A stretch of 64,000 bases of DNA. Origin: Cichorium intybus (lineage: Eukaryota > Streptophyta > Magnoliopsida > Asterales > Asteraceae). Location of the stretch: the NCBI GenBank assembly GCA_023525715.1, contig CM042010.1, positions 62,593,229-62,657,228 on the forward strand, read 5' to 3'. The stretch's first letter is position 1. The number at the start of each line of letters is the position of its first letter. The position numbers and the translations under genes were made by a program. Below, in pieces: positions 1 through 12,793 of the stretch. The notes below the pieces were generated by a model. That model saw only the letters and a program-made list of their open reading frames with translations, was not told where the DNA came from and did not search any database.

Positions 1-2167
1 GTTTAAGTGGCTAATACTTCCAATAAGTCATTAGTTAAGAACATAACTCAAGAACATGGAAGTAGATTGCTATTCTTGAGAATTTGCAATTTTGGTCAAG
101 AACTTTAATTTCTGCATTTGATTGATTGAACTGATTTTAATGGATTAAAACCTTGTATTAATGGAGGGTTTTAGTCAGGGAACAAACCCCATATGATTAA
201 GAACTAGATTAAGGACTTAAAATGTCAAAACTGCGTGCTACAGTGCCAAATCGCGACTGATCAGGAGCCTGCCCAGGCGCTAGGCGCAGTGCGCCCAGGA
301 CCTAGGCGGGGTGCGCCCAGGCGCAGTGCGCCCTGTACCTGGCGCAGTGCGCCTCCAGACAGGGACCAAAAATGTTAAAAACCATAAAGGTCAGAAACCA
401 TAGCTAGGCATGTCCGTTTGGTCTGAAATTTTTACCATAGCCTTAGAATGGTATGAAAACATATCGGGAATGGTCAAATCCGTAATCCGACCTTGCAGAA
501 AAGTCACTGTAGCGGCAGTGGCTAAACTTCAAGTTTATGTCAAAACTTGATTTTTGGAATTTGAGCTAGACTTGTCCAATGAACTCCAAATTTGAAACAC
601 AAGTCTAATATGGCCTAAGACTTCATGGAAAAGTGTCGGAACTGAAATATGACCCCTCGGGGGTACTGTAGTAAAATACGTATAATATACGAGTTAACTA
701 AAGTTGGTCATTTAAGAGTTATACACTTGTTTTGACCACTAATGGTATAATAAGGACTCTAACATATTATAGAGTCAATTAGAATGTAAATAATGTATCA
801 TGTATTATATATAGGTACAAGTCAAGTAATTGGACACCGAAAGGGTAAAGAACCGAGGAACGTCTAAACGACCTATCAAGAGTTATAAGGTGAGTACATG
901 CAGTATTTTTACCCATTCTGGGGTATATGGCAAGTAAGTATTTTCAAGATTTTTCTATAAAATTTCTATATGTGAAATTATATGCAAGAATATTGTTTCT
1001 AATTTGTTGTGGAAGTATAATGCTATATTTGAAGCTAAGTTTTGAATTACAAATTATATTAAGTGAAAATATGTTGGTCTATGTACCAATTATATGAAAG
1101 TATATTTTGAAATACAATTTATACATGTTTGAAAGTATGGATAGGCATATAGCCATAATGTGTTTAAGAAGTATATTTGGTTACAAGTTGTATATGTTTT
1201 CAAGTATGAATGGGCATAAAGCCATAGATGTTTGAAAAGTATGATTTGGCATTAAGCCTAAAATGTTATAAAAACATGTTTTAAACATATGGTTTATGTG
1301 AAATAAAAGTTATGAATTTAGTATTCAGCCATAAAGTCAAGAAATGGTGAAGTTTGGCAATTAGCCACTATGTAAGTAAGTAATGTTAAAGTAAGTAGAA
1401 ATTGTTTTGTATGACTGGTAATTGTAGCAAGCAGCGTTAGTAAGGGAACTATGTTCCAACCTTCCCGGGTTAGGTAAGGGGTCTACTGGGGGCAAGCCCC
1501 ATCGTGAAGTAGATTGCCTCAGCACTTCTATGGTGAGGATTGATCCGTTCTTTCTAGCCATAGAGACTTGGGGTATCACTTATGGTGATTAAAGCCCTAA
1601 GTATAAAAAAAATCCAGCAAGCTTATAAAACCAGTCAAAGAAAGTAAGAAAGAAGTTATTTTTGTAAAGTATGCTATGAAATGATTTTGGAAGTAAAAGA
1701 GTTATAGTATATTACTACTATAAGTTTTGAAAGGTATTATTTTGTAAGCATGTTATGAAATGATTTCGAGAAATAAAAAGTTATAGTATGTTATTACTAT
1801 AAAGTTTTTGACAGAAGTTTTATGTTACAAATTTTGTAAAAAGTTGGAAGAAATAAGTTAATGGTTTGAGTCTAAAACTCATGTAACTCACGAGACATTA
1901 TTGTCTTACGTATTCTATTTTTATGCCATGTATTCCAGGTTAAAATTCAGAAGTATAATTAGTTGGAGTAAAGCTGGGGTGGAGCCCGAGTTAGCTCCTA
2001 TCTTGGACTAAAGGTTTAATCCTTTCTTGCTTACTATGGTTAGTTTTGGTATGGATTTGTAACACCCACTATTTTGAAACATGTAAATGATCGGTTTTTG
2101 ATAAACCGTATTTTTGTATTTCTATATTTATACAGTATTTGAAAACAGTAGAAATGGGGTGTCACAT
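1..2167 (+). mobile_element. 3' part of a long Ty3/gypsy-type LTR, probably solo
   Basis: No coding capacity is visible. The right end reads GGGGTGTCACA at 2157-2167, a typical plant gypsy LTR end, and it abruptly interrupts a minus-strand copia reverse-transcriptase frame. A second TGTAACACCC motif lies at about 2058. TATA-like TATATATAGG sits at 805-814 and a splice-donor-like GTGAGTACATG at about 891. The left end is outside the window, so no target duplication can be checked. No PBS follows the end, which favours a solo LTR. Antiparallel similarity to 22850-24070 (the donor-like site, a GTGAAGTAGA block and a CTCACGAGACA block in the same order) supports assignment to a long-LTR gypsy family. 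Confidence 0.6.
274..353. repeat. GC-rich near-palindromic repeat in the LTR
   Basis: The block GGCGCAGTGCGCC occurs at 283-295, 320-332 and 341-353, each a near-perfect palindrome. Similar GGTGCGCCC pieces lie between them. It is a CpG-rich island in otherwise AT-rich LTR sequence. Confidence 0.85.
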
Positions 2168-3833
2168 AGTCAACCCTGGGGGTCTGAGTGAATCCCTTTG
2201 CAACCAGCCGAGCTTTATAAGTGTGTACTTTACCATCCATGTCGGTCTTCTTCTTGAAGATCTTCTTGCACCCGACTATCTTACGACCCGGCACATTATC
2301 AACCAATTTCCAAACTTGATTGTCATACATGGACTTAATCTCGTTGTCCATTGCCTCTTTCCATTTTGCAGACTCGGGCCCCGCCACTGCTTCACGGTAG
2401 TTAGCTGGTTCATCAAAATTTGTCAGTGTACGATCACTGACAAATGTAACACCATCCATAGTTATATGGAAACCATAAAACTCGGGTGGCATACTAACTC
2501 TACCCGAACGTCTAAGAGGTAATGAGATGTCGGTTGGTCCAACAGGAACTTCTTCCTCATGTTGGTTGCTAGTTTCTCCTAAGGTTGGTTCATGGGGCGT
2601 CTCCTGAATTTCTTCGAGATCGATTGTAATCCCACTGTCCTCTTTGGAAATGAGTTCTCTCTCTCGAAAGAACCCTTGTCTTGCTACAAAGACCACGTCC
2701 TCGCTCGGTCTGTAGAACAAGTATCCAAATGACTGTTTCGGGTATCCGATGAAGAAACACCTCTCACTTCTTTCTGCGAGCTTGTCATGAGTCTCTCGTC
2801 TTACGAAAGCCTCACAGCCCCAGACTTTGATGTGTGCCAATGAGGGAACTTTCCCCGTCCACATCTCGTGTGGTGTTTTTGCAACCTTCTTGGTTGGGAC
2901 AAGGTTGAGGATATGGGCGGCAGTCTCTAAGGCATACCCCCAAAAATGGATTGGAAGCGAAGCTCGACTCATCATGGAACGAACCATGTCCAACTGGGTT
3001 CAGTTTCGCCTTTCAGCAACACCGTTCAACTGAGGTGTTCTTGGAGGTGACAACTATGAAACAATTCCACATTCCTTAAGATAATCGAGAAACTCGATAC
3101 TAAGATACTCACCGCCTCTGTCTGATCTAAGCATCTTTATCTTTCTGCCTAATTGATTTTCTGCTTCATTTTTTAACTCTTTGAACTTTTCAAAGGTATC
3201 TGACTTATTCTTGATTAAGTAGATATATCCATATCTACTAAAATCGTCAGTAAAGGTCACATAGAAATGCTTGTCATCTTTTGTGGTTGTTCTGAAGGGA
3301 CCACACACATCTGTGTGTATGATATCCAACAGACCTTCACCTCTTTCAAAGGAACCTTTGAATGGTGATTTTGTCATCTTGCCAAGCAAGCAAGATTCGC
3401 ATACATCATCCGACCCGAGGTCGAATGATTCCAACACTCCATCCCTTTGGAGTTGGGCGATGCGTTTCTTGTTGATATGGCTAAGGTGACAGTGCCACAA
3501 ACACGCATTTTCTATACCGCTTGAAGAATCAATAGCTAAAACATTTTTACCATAATTATCAACACACATAATAGTTTCATACACTCCATCACAAGGCATA
3601 GCATTAAAGATAAAAACATCATTTTTGAAAACGGAAATTGAACCATTCAATTTATTAAACTCATAATAAAAGCCCTGTTTGAATAATGCATGAAAAGAAA
3701 TTATGTTCTTTGCCATATCAGGCGAATAGCAACAATTATGTAAATCTAATCTAACTCCACTACTAAGAACTAGTCTATAGACACCGATCTTGGTAACAGG
3801 TGACGTTCGCCTATTGCCCATGACCAGGTTCAA
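2168..3833 (-). pseudogene. Ty1/copia pol remnant: integrase and start of reverse transcriptase
   Basis: The minus strand encodes a GAG-pre-integrase/integrase zinc region (HCHLSH followed by CESC, around 3490-3400). The integrase core follows, with HTDVCGPF near 3330 and LRSDRGGEY near 3130. The third acidic residue lies in NGVAERRN near 3015, just after in-frame stops. Downstream frames 2993-2170 contain the integrase C-terminal part (VWGCEAFV) and the start of the reverse transcriptase (KARLVAKGFTQT). The frame then stops dead where the gypsy LTR is inserted at 2167. Catalytic YVDD and RNase H are therefore missing from the window. The fragment shares its order and strand with the gag remnant at 3870-4856 and is clearly non-functional. 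Confidence 0.9.
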
Positions 3834-3869
3834 TCTACCGTGCTCCAGCTCCCTACTTTCCTCTAGGCC

Positions 3870-4856
3870 CTAGAAATCAGAATAGATATGAAAACCACAT
3901 CCAGTATCAAGGACCCAAGAACAGGAAGATGAGTTATTAGATATAGAATATGTACCTGCTTCTGATGGCTTTACTTTGCCATCCTTGATGTCTTGCAGAT
4001 ACCTGGGGCAGCTTCTCTTCCAGTAACCCTTTTCCTTGCAGTAAAAGCAGTCGGCTTCCTTGGGGTTCGTGATGTGTGGAATGCCGAAAGACTTGGCTCT
4101 CGGGGCACTGCTAGATGTCCCGACATGAGTCTTTTCCCTCCAGTTTTGCTTCGGAGGGCCCTTCTTTTTCTTTCCCTTGCCAGATCCAATAGCCAGGACA
4201 GGCGGGTTGACCGGGAGCACACTTTTCCCTTTCATCCCGTCTTCAGCAGTACGAAGCATGTGGTGGAGTTCAGCCAAAGTTGCCTGACTGTTGTTCAAAT
4301 GATAAGCCAGTGTGAACTGGTCATAAGAACTGGGTAGAGAATTCAGCACTATGTCAACAGCCAAATCCTCATGTACAGGCATCTCCAGCTTTCTAAGCCT
4401 TTCCACATAACCCTGCATCCTTTGCACATGAGTGCAGATGGACTCTCCATCCTTAGGTTTGCCGTTAGTGAAAGCTTTAACCACCTCACGCCTTTCGATG
4501 CACTCTTACTTGCGGAACTTTTCCGCGAGCTCTTTGTGCATCTCGTAAGGCCAGTAGTCCTCATAAATATGCTACAGTTTAGGGTTCATGGTAGCGATCA
4601 TGATGCAAGCCACTTTGGTTGCATTATCAGAATGTTTGGTGTACGAGGCGATTTCCTCAGGAGTAGCGGTATTTGGGTCAACCTCAACCAGCTCGGTTTC
4701 CAGAACATACTCTTTATGTTCAAACCTTAGAGCCATTTTGATGTTGTGGATCCAGTTATTGTAGTTAGTGCCGTCCAACGTCACTTTTGAGCACAATGAC
4801 AGAATCGAGGTGACATTACCGGGATTCGAGTGGGGAACGGATTGGTCAGAAGACAT
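3870..4856 (-). pseudogene. Ty1/copia gag and protease remnant
   Basis: Translation begins at 4856 (MSSDQSVPHS) and shows the usual copia Gag N-terminus (LDGTNYNNWIHNIKMAL). The frame is broken by stops and shifts around 4572-4485. The continuing frame contains a zinc knuckle at about 4005-4046, read as CFYCKEKGYWKRSC. The histidine of the CCHC motif is replaced by tyrosine. Protease follows at about 3880-3925 with the catalytic DTG in WVLDTGCGF, then a stop. With the pol remnant this makes one minus-strand element. Loss of the zinc-knuckle histidine and the several stops mean it is dead. Confidence 0.88.
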
Positions 4857-6100
4857 CTGAATAAGAAGAAGGTAGTTTTAATTAGACATTAATATTAATC
4901 CTTATATTCACCCAAGAATAAATATAAGGCTAGGATCCTACAATAACAATCTACAATATCGAAGAGGGATGCCATAATCTTTATTGTAAATTTTATAAGG
5001 TAGGCTAATGACAATTCACCCAATTCCACCGCGGAAACATAATCTAATTATAATGGAATTCCTAGTTTCTTTTGAGATTTATTGAACTGTTCAATAGCAT
5101 GTTTTAATCTCGTGAATGCCCCGCTGTTTGTGACTGGGATACCGAGGATCACAAACCGGGTGTGAATAACCATGCGAATTAGCTTGGTACTCTCGAAGTC
5201 AATTACCATATCTAATTGACGTGTCGGTTAACCACACACGCTCCGTCAATAATGGAAAAATCGAGAAACCCATTGCGACTCTTTGCGGACCCCAGTTGGC
5301 GTGCCGGTAAACCACACACGCTCCACCAACGTTCCACAAAGTGCAATGTGCAATTCCATGGATTAGCACCAATTCACATTTTGACCTAAAGTAACTAGAT
5401 TGGGTTTTTGTTCAAAGTTCTAGTACTTTCAATTATAGCATTATACTTTTAAGAGGCTTAGCGGTTCTATCAAAGCCGTTCGGCTAACGACACTTGACTG
5501 CCCAGGAGAGCGGTGGGTAAGAGTAGATACACATTAGACTATCATTTTATAGGCAGTCGCCTTATACCCTATTTATAGGACAGTTTTGTAAATGAGGCCT
5601 ACTAACGGTAAGACTAACCATTTAATCTTATATAAATATTAACTTTTAATCATAAATATATAAGATATATTTTAATCTCATTAAAATATTTTAGAATTAA
5701 TTTATTCATAATTTTCTCTAATTTATATCTATTTTTCAAAAATTTAAATTAATTCTTTAAGTTGATTTAATTGATCTTTTAATTAACAATTAATTAAATT
5801 AATTAAATCTATGATAGATAACACAAATTAATCAAATTAATTTACCTATCTTAAACCCCTAATGGATCGAAAATTGCAAGCTAGGGTTTAAGTGTTCCAG
5901 TTATTTTATTAATCCAATTACCAAAAATAACAACATACTAACCAAGGCAAGCAAAAAAACGGGGGACCATTGGGGTTGGCGGCTAGGGTTAGGAAACCCT
6001 AGCCTTGAAATCGATCAAGGCCTTTCCCAAGGGTTAATTTTCGTAGAAAAACCCTAAGACACAAACAGTTCATAACAATTCATAAGAAAACAAAGTCATA
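4857..6100 (-). other. 5' leader of the copia element, non-coding
   Basis: This 1.2-kb stretch separates the gag start from the PBS and has no plausible reading frame. It holds two copies of a block with core CCACACACGCTCC, at about 5229-5246 and 5309-5326. A very AT-rich part lies at 5620-5850. A leader this long is unusual for copia, so part of it could be older DNA. Confidence 0.5.
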
Positions 6101-6112
6101 GCTCTGATACTA
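6101..6112 (-). promoter_or_regulatory. Primer binding site of the minus-strand copia element
   Basis: The plus strand reads GCTCTGATACTA, which is TAGTATCAGAGC on the element's strand. This is one base from the initiator tRNA-Met PBS TGGTATCAGAGC and lies directly beside the LTR end at 6114. Confidence 0.75.
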
Positions 6113-6113
6113 C

Positions 6114-6792
6114 TGAAGGGCTTTTAAGCAATCAATGAACAAACAAAATCCTAAGTTCACATGCAACCCTAGAAAGATCTATGTTTTTTTCTATGACGAT
6201 ATAAACTAAAAACCTAAGGCCAACATTTTATTTCTAAATATCAAATGAGAATTAACCAACCTTTTGATCTTGTTCTTGAAGCTAGCAGCAAACAGATCCT
6301 GCCTCAAATGCAAGTCACACCCAAAGCAATGGAGAAGAGAGTCCCGCAGAGTATCATCAGTCAAAATGGCGCAGGAAATAAGGGTGCCAGAGGGTTCCTT
6401 TTATAGCCTCCTAGGGTTATAGCTGAAACCCTAGAGGAGCCTCCAAAGTGGGCAAGCCTGTTGACCACTTAGACCAGATCCCTTAAACCCTAATTAGGGT
6501 TTTCGCCAACCCTAGAGGGAGCCTCCAGGTTGGCGCCACTTTTGGCCCCTGGCCACTGACATGCCAATTATTCAACTATTGAATAAATACAAACCAGTCC
6601 CTACTTATAATTAATTTATTTAATCACTAAATTAAAATCCAATTAATTCTAGATTAAATCTCAATTAATTATTATATTTTCTAATTAATATATTTACACT
6701 TAAATATATTAATAAACTATTTATTTATTTCTATTGATTTATTAAACAATTAAAAAATCAACCTTTCACTCTACTGAATTCTACACTAAACA
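6114..6792 (-). mobile_element. 5' LTR of the minus-strand copia element
   Basis: The plus strand runs TGAAGGGC...CACTAAACA, giving TG...CA termini on the minus strand beside the PBS. A minus-strand TATAAAAGG box lies at about 6399-6407. The partner LTR is outside the window, so the outer edge at 6792 is inferred from the terminal dinucleotide only. Confidence 0.6.
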
Positions 6793-6877
6793 TCCAGCTA
6801 TGAGGACAACCCAAATGGACTTTGCCTCAATTAACAAGATAAATACAATTATAAGGCATGGCTTAGACACCAAATCG

Positions 6878-7499
<622 letters not shown>

Positions 7500-7592
<93 letters not shown>
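7500..7592. repeat. (TA)n microsatellite, right half
   Basis: A pure TA run that continues the array interrupted by the MITE. Confidence 0.97.
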
Positions 7593-7594
<2 letters not shown>

Positions 7595-8515
7595 CGTGTA
7601 AGAACTCAAAATTTAGTAAGAACTGCGATGACAAATCTGGACCTTTAATCTTGAAGAATGGTTGGATAAGATTCAATGTCAAAAAAGTGATACGTTTTAA
7701 AAGTTTGGGGGCTAGTTGTCTAAAAATAAAAATATTGGATGGATAAGACAAATTAAGAAGTTTCATATGATAATATGGACGAGCCCCCACCACATTGCGA
7801 CACTTGTCACCATATGGTTTACTGAGTTATTTTAGTCCCCCACTTTGTTTTTGGACCATTACTTTTTTTTTCTTTGTAAAAAATTCTAAAAAATCAAAGT
7901 TCTTAAAATTTAAAATCTCTACAAAACAAGCACCATCATGAAATTTTGAAAAAAAAATATTTTTTAATTTTATAAAAAATCATAACATAAAAAATATCTA
8001 AAAATTATGCAAATTTAAGATATTATTCTAAACATTATATTAGTGCGTTTTTAAAAAGAATTTTTTGAAAATAAGTTTTTTATGTGTATATTTTTTTTAT
8101 TTTTAAGTAAAAACCAATCAAATTACCAAAAAAATGTCTATGATCCAAAATATTAAGAAGCAAAATATATTTTATTATTCAAACTATTATGAACCAAATT
8201 TTTTATGAATCAAAACTTATTGTAATCCAAAAATATAATGAATCAAACTTATGATGATTCAAAATTTAAAATGATCCAAAAATATGTAATTTTATGATCC
8301 AAATGTTATGAATCAAAATCTTATAGTTCAAAAATGTTATGATCCAGAAAATAATAAATTATAAATGTTACGGAACGAAAGATTATCTTATTTGAAAAAT
8401 GTTACGATCTTAAATTATATAATTCAAAATCATTTGATTTAAAACATTATAAGATAGAAAATGATAAGATGCAAAAAACTATGATCCAAAATTATATGAT
8501 CCAAAATTACATGAT
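7593..8515. other. AT-rich intergenic DNA with degenerate ATGATCCAAAA repeats
   Basis: No gene is seen. From about 8130 the sequence is built from short degenerate units of the type ATGATCCAAAAT / ATGAATCAAA. The same kind of unit continues immediately after 14551, showing that the intervening 6 kb was inserted into this array. Confidence 0.7.
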
Positions 8516-10303
8516 TGTAACATCCCAAAATTTTAGGGTAAAATTAAAAAAAAAATTAAACGGACACTTCAATATAAGAAAAGCCACTTAATTAATTTTG
8601 ACAAAATTCCATAACTTATAAGTTTAATGAAAACATCCCAGGATTATCAAAAGTTAATGAAATCACAACATAGCGGAACTTCCATTCAAAAACAGTCCTC
8701 CAATGAAGCAGCACAGTGTATACACGTCACGCCTTGCCATCCATGGTACGTGATGTACCTGAAACAGTAGTTTATATAGGGAAAGGGTAAGCACGGAGCT
8801 TAGTGAGTTCCTCAAAATACCATACGATCCATCACATAACATACAACACACAATAACCATTCATATGTCTGTGAGACTCACAGGCTATCCCTGTTCCGCC
8901 TGAAGACTCACGGGCAGTTCCCGTTCTGTCTTATCGCTCGCAGGCTTTTCCCGTTCCGTCTAATGACTCGCAGGCTATTCCCGTTCCGCCTATTGGCTCG
9001 CGGGCTATCCCGTTCCGTCCACAAACAATCATTATCATAGCAATAATTCATACAATTATCATAACAGGTAAGATCACCTTAGTCTAACATATCTTCCTTC
9101 CTACGCATGCAATATCACCTATAGTATAGTGAGAAGACTCACCTGATTATAGTTGACTATATCGTTTATCTTTCTCGGCTTTGTATTTCCTTCAACTTTA
9201 ACTGTTAACATAATAAGAAATCTATCATTTCTTAATCCTTAACTATATTATAGTCGCATCATTAAACCCTTCAATAATTCCAATATGATACTCCATGATT
9301 TATCAAGTAAAGAACGGTCAGGTAGAAGATTAGATGGGGTGGCAGGATCCTTTCAGCATTTTAGCCTTTCGGAAAATCCAACAACCAGATCCCAAGTAAT
9401 CGGCCTAGTCACCGTCCTCGTAAGTAAATCAATCGGTATTATTTTCGGAAATTATGAATTGTTATAATAACGACATTTTAAGGTTTTTGTTTACTATTGT
9501 TAGAAATTAGTATAATATAACATATGTTATACTTATTAAATATTCTACTTCTTAACAAAACTATTTTACAATACCTAATTAAGCTATAGAAAGGTTTATA
9601 GTTACCTTATGACCAGCCGTCGAGATCTATAACTCCTTCGTTAGGCTTTTAAGCTTCCTTCCGCTCACTTGCTTACACTCTAGTGCTTAGAAACCTCTAT
9701 ATATTGGATTGAGATTTAGTTGTGTGGTTTATGAGATGTTTTGAGGGGTATTTATACTTGAATTCTTGAATAAAAAATGGCATGACACTTTTGACAAAAG
9801 ATTTTAATAATATAACTTTGTTGAAATTAATACCTTCTAGAATCAGTCTGTTCAAGACTGGTTTAGCCGACTTTAAACCCATGAAATTCACGTTTTTATT
9901 TGATATTCCAGAAATTTATCTCAATACCTTTCCAGGGATGTATTTTACGTATTTTACGATTTTTCTATGATTTATTATGAATTTTTTGAAAGCAGACTAT
10001 CTAATCTATCAATTCCGAACTAATCAGTAAAGATTGCATTTTTTACCATAGATAATGTCATTTTCAAGCTTACTATTATTTTTGGTAATTGTACTAGACT
10101 CAATTTGTAAACTTTGTACACTGGTTTGAGGTCCAAACGATTTTTCTAGAATTAATTATGATTTTTCTAAAAACGACACAAAATGCTGATTTTCATATGA
10201 AATTGTAACTAAAGCTTTTCTTAGCTTTATAACTACCAATGATCATATAATTCCTAACACTCTTATTTTAAGTATATGTTATAATCAGGATACGGGTCTT
10301 ACA
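8516..10303 (-). mobile_element. Long gypsy-type LTR (3' LTR of the unit)
   Basis: On the minus strand it runs TGTAAGACCCG...GGGATGTTACA, 1788 bp, immediately after a purine tract. It is non-coding. Frames such as 8663-8860 have no recognisable product. The sequence style (a GTAAGCACG...TTAGTGAGTTCC block near 8787) matches plant gypsy LTRs I recall. Confidence 0.65.
8874..9021. repeat. Five-unit ~30-bp minisatellite in the LTR
   Basis: Five imperfect units of the form GACTCRCRGGC...CCCGTTCCGYC follow each other directly. GC content is clearly above the surrounding LTR. Confidence 0.85.
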
Positions 10304-10321
10304 GGTCTCCCCCACTTATTT
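10304..10321 (-). promoter_or_regulatory. Polypurine tract next to the LTR
   Basis: The minus strand reads AAATAAGTGGGGGAGACC directly before the LTR start TGTAAGACC. This is the canonical position for plus-strand priming. A related CTCCCCCACTTA block recurs at 12905-12916. Confidence 0.7.
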
Positions 10322-11060
10322 GGAATTCGTCCCGAAATCCGCATTCTCGAACGCCTCTATGTATTTCCCATCTAGTCCTTGTGTCCTTCAAAAATCCCCC
10401 TCGTCTTATTGCCGAAACTTTACAAGATTTAATTATCTTTGCCTTTCAACATTCACATACCTCTGTAATAATGCTTAAGGTTCTATTATTCTCATTCACT
10501 CCATACTTCTTTTCTTCTAATTACTCTCGATGTACAAAAAAACTCTAACTGTTTCTCACAGTCCCACACATCGACTTGATCGGCTACTATCTACAGTACA
10601 TATTTAGTACTTTCTAATCTACATATATACATAGTTAACCTAGTTAACTTGCAACACCTAATTTTTAACACTATTTCGTATTTATATGAATTCGTCATAT
10701 TTCAACACACATTTGCCTTAAGTCAACATTTCTTTTAAATACTTTTTGGCTAAATAAATCTATTTTTGTAGAATCTCCAAATTTTTGTGTTTCACCAAAA
10801 TATGAAATTTACATCATCTTTCGTAAATTTTTTTTTTTTGGAGTACTGAACACTCTTTAAACTATTTCCATTATATGGAGACATAAAATTTTGTTTTATT
10901 TCAAAAGTCTCTTTATTATCTTGTTCTCACTCGAGTCAAGCAGGGAATTTTGAAAAAATGCCACTTGGGGTAGTGAAAAGTCGCATCTACTGTAGTTAGT
11001 TTGAATTTCGGTAATTAAAACGTGAGGTGTCCTTTCAGTTCCGTGTGTCCTTTCGGTTCC
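10322..11060. other. No gene seen: degraded element interior and RKD upstream region
   Basis: The first ~30 bp on the minus strand may be the end of a gypsy pol frame. The rest is AT-rich and non-coding. The last 150 bp before 11070 are presumably the promoter of the RKD-like gene. Confidence 0.45.
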
Positions 11061-11072
11061 AGCTGCAAGATA

Positions 11073-11084
11073 CTATATATACAG
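11073..11084 (+). promoter_or_regulatory. TATA box of the RKD-like gene
   Basis: CTATATATACAG lies about 90 bp before the ATG at 11167, followed by a pyrimidine-rich stretch with TCATCCTCTC. Spacing fits a plant pol II promoter with a short 5' UTR. Confidence 0.55.
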
Positions 11085-11166
11085 GTATGTAGTATCATTC
11101 ATTTTCAGTCTCATCCTCTCTTATCACTAGTTTGTTCATAAACGAACTCATATTTAAAGTCGAGTC

Positions 11167-12493
11167 ATGGAAAACAGATCTTCAATGGGCGATCTGTCGA
11201 ACCCTGGACCTGGTTTTCCGCAAGGAGAGGGTACTTCAAACCAAGCATTCTTAATAGAGTTCGGTGACTCTAACATTCTAGACATCTATCATCCATACTT
11301 CGATTATCTTTCTAATGTTTTGTTTGATTCTGAATTATGTTACAGTCTTCCAGATATACTACCAATAGAGCAACTCCACGGTGGGCCGGAAATTTTTCCC
11401 GAGCTAAACATTAACTTAGAAGATCCGGTGCATGCATCTGACTTTGCATTTGATCAGACTCCATGCCTTCTACCAGGTTAAATTCTTTTGAATGATCCAT
11501 TTATAAGTATTCTATTTTGTTTTATCATTTGACATGTGTTATTTGTAGACCCATTTGTGGATGGTCTAACTGAGTACAATCCATTCATAGACGTGCACCC
11601 AACAAGCAGTGAGTTTGTCCCCATGAATCAAGAATTCATGGCTGGTATTCAGGATGAGAATCAATTACAGAGGACTCATAACATAAATATTGAATTGAAT
11701 CCCGAGTTTGGGGTTGGTTTTCAATATCAAGATCATCTTCGGTTGATTCAAAGGAATCTAGAAGGATTTCAGAATCCTGAGATTTTAGTTGAAAACCAAC
11801 AATTATTACCGATAGAGGCCACTAATTTTGATGAATCAATGTCCATCTTTGGGTCAAAAAATCAGGATCATGTTCAAATGATCCATAATGATAACTATAC
11901 AATTGGATTTGAACCTTCTAGTTCAAAAAACATAGCAGGTGGCAGTGGAAGAGGTTTCAGACATTTATTAAGTAGGGAAATAATAGCTGAACACTTTAAC
12001 GAACCAATTGAGAAAGCTGCGAAGGAACTCAACATTGGAACGACACAATTAAAAAAACGCTGTAGAGAATTAGGTATCAATCATTGGCCCCAACGACAAC
12101 TTACGAGTTTGCAAACCCTTATTGATCGTGCTGAGGTAAAGAACTACATTTTTTTAATTCCTTTATATCATAAGGTTGAAATTACTAAGGTTATTTGTGC
12201 CACAGGAATTTGGTAATGAATTTATTGAGGCAACAGAATTATCGGGAGATTTAATACCCAACCTAAAAAAAGAAAAAGAAGTGATAATTGAAGGGTCACA
12301 ATCGGGTCTAACAGACGGCACAAAGAAGCTAATACAAGCTGCTCATAAGGTTGTATTTAGGAATAGAAAAATTCAGGAAAAGGGGGAAACTTCATCAAGA
12401 ACTCATACACAGCAGCAATCTCTGCCATCTAATTCTGGTATGAGTAGTATTAACCCTGGTTTACTCGAGTCTTCGAGTGAGGAGAATTTTTGA
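11167..12493 (+). CDS. RWP-RK domain (RKD-like) transcription factor, three exons
   Basis: Proposed exons are 11167-11476, 11549-12135 and 12206-12493, joined by GT/AG introns (CAG|GTTAAA...TTGTAG; GAG|GTAAAG...CACAG) that keep one frame of about 394 residues. The N-terminal two-thirds is acidic and Asn/Gln-rich, as in RKDs. The RWP-RK domain lies at about 11965-12120: LSREIIAEHF, then the helix LKKRCRELGI, then HWPQRQ and a following LQTLI. RKD proteins act in the nucleus as DNA-binding regulators of egg-cell and gametophyte programmes (family knowledge). The signature RWPxRK reads HWPQRQ here, so its first Arg and its Lys are changed, which may weaken DNA binding. The gene is antisense to the surrounding LTR unit, which would explain why introns survive if it was captured. 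Transcription is untested. Confidence 0.8.
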
Positions 12494-12793
12494 GGCTTTG
12501 TAGGTGACCTAGCCTGGTTTCCTTCTTCTTATAGCTACCCCCAACTGGTTCCGAATTAGAGCCCTTCCTCATCACTGCCCTACTTACACACGCCCCAAAT
12601 GAGTCAATATTTAGCCCCTAATCATGGGGTTACATGTTCCAACCCTATCGAGACCCCATACCTTGGAGCTCCTCCTCCAATAACTGAAAGCATACCACTT
12701 CCAAATCCTCGAGAAGGTACAAGTCAACCTAATGATGACAAAGATTGGAGTGTAGAAGATCTTTTCTCGCTTCTTTCTGATTCTCCGGTTTAG
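12494..12793 (+). pseudogene. In-frame C-terminal extension of the RKD-like gene after two stops
   Basis: After the TGA at 12491 the same frame continues with one further stop (TAG near 12557). It then stays open to 12793 with a Pro/Ser-rich segment ending in KDWSVEDLFSLLSDSP, an acidic-hydrophobic tail that looks like an activation domain. Either the protein has been truncated by nonsense mutation, or an unrecognised intron removes both stops. A probable 3' UTR with AATATAAAG follows near 12828. Confidence 0.5.

Noticed and set aside
2040..2993. A host gene encoding a 317-residue protein on the minus strand
   Set aside because: Sequence is copia integrase and reverse transcriptase; its C-terminal 40 residues are read-through into the inserted LTR.
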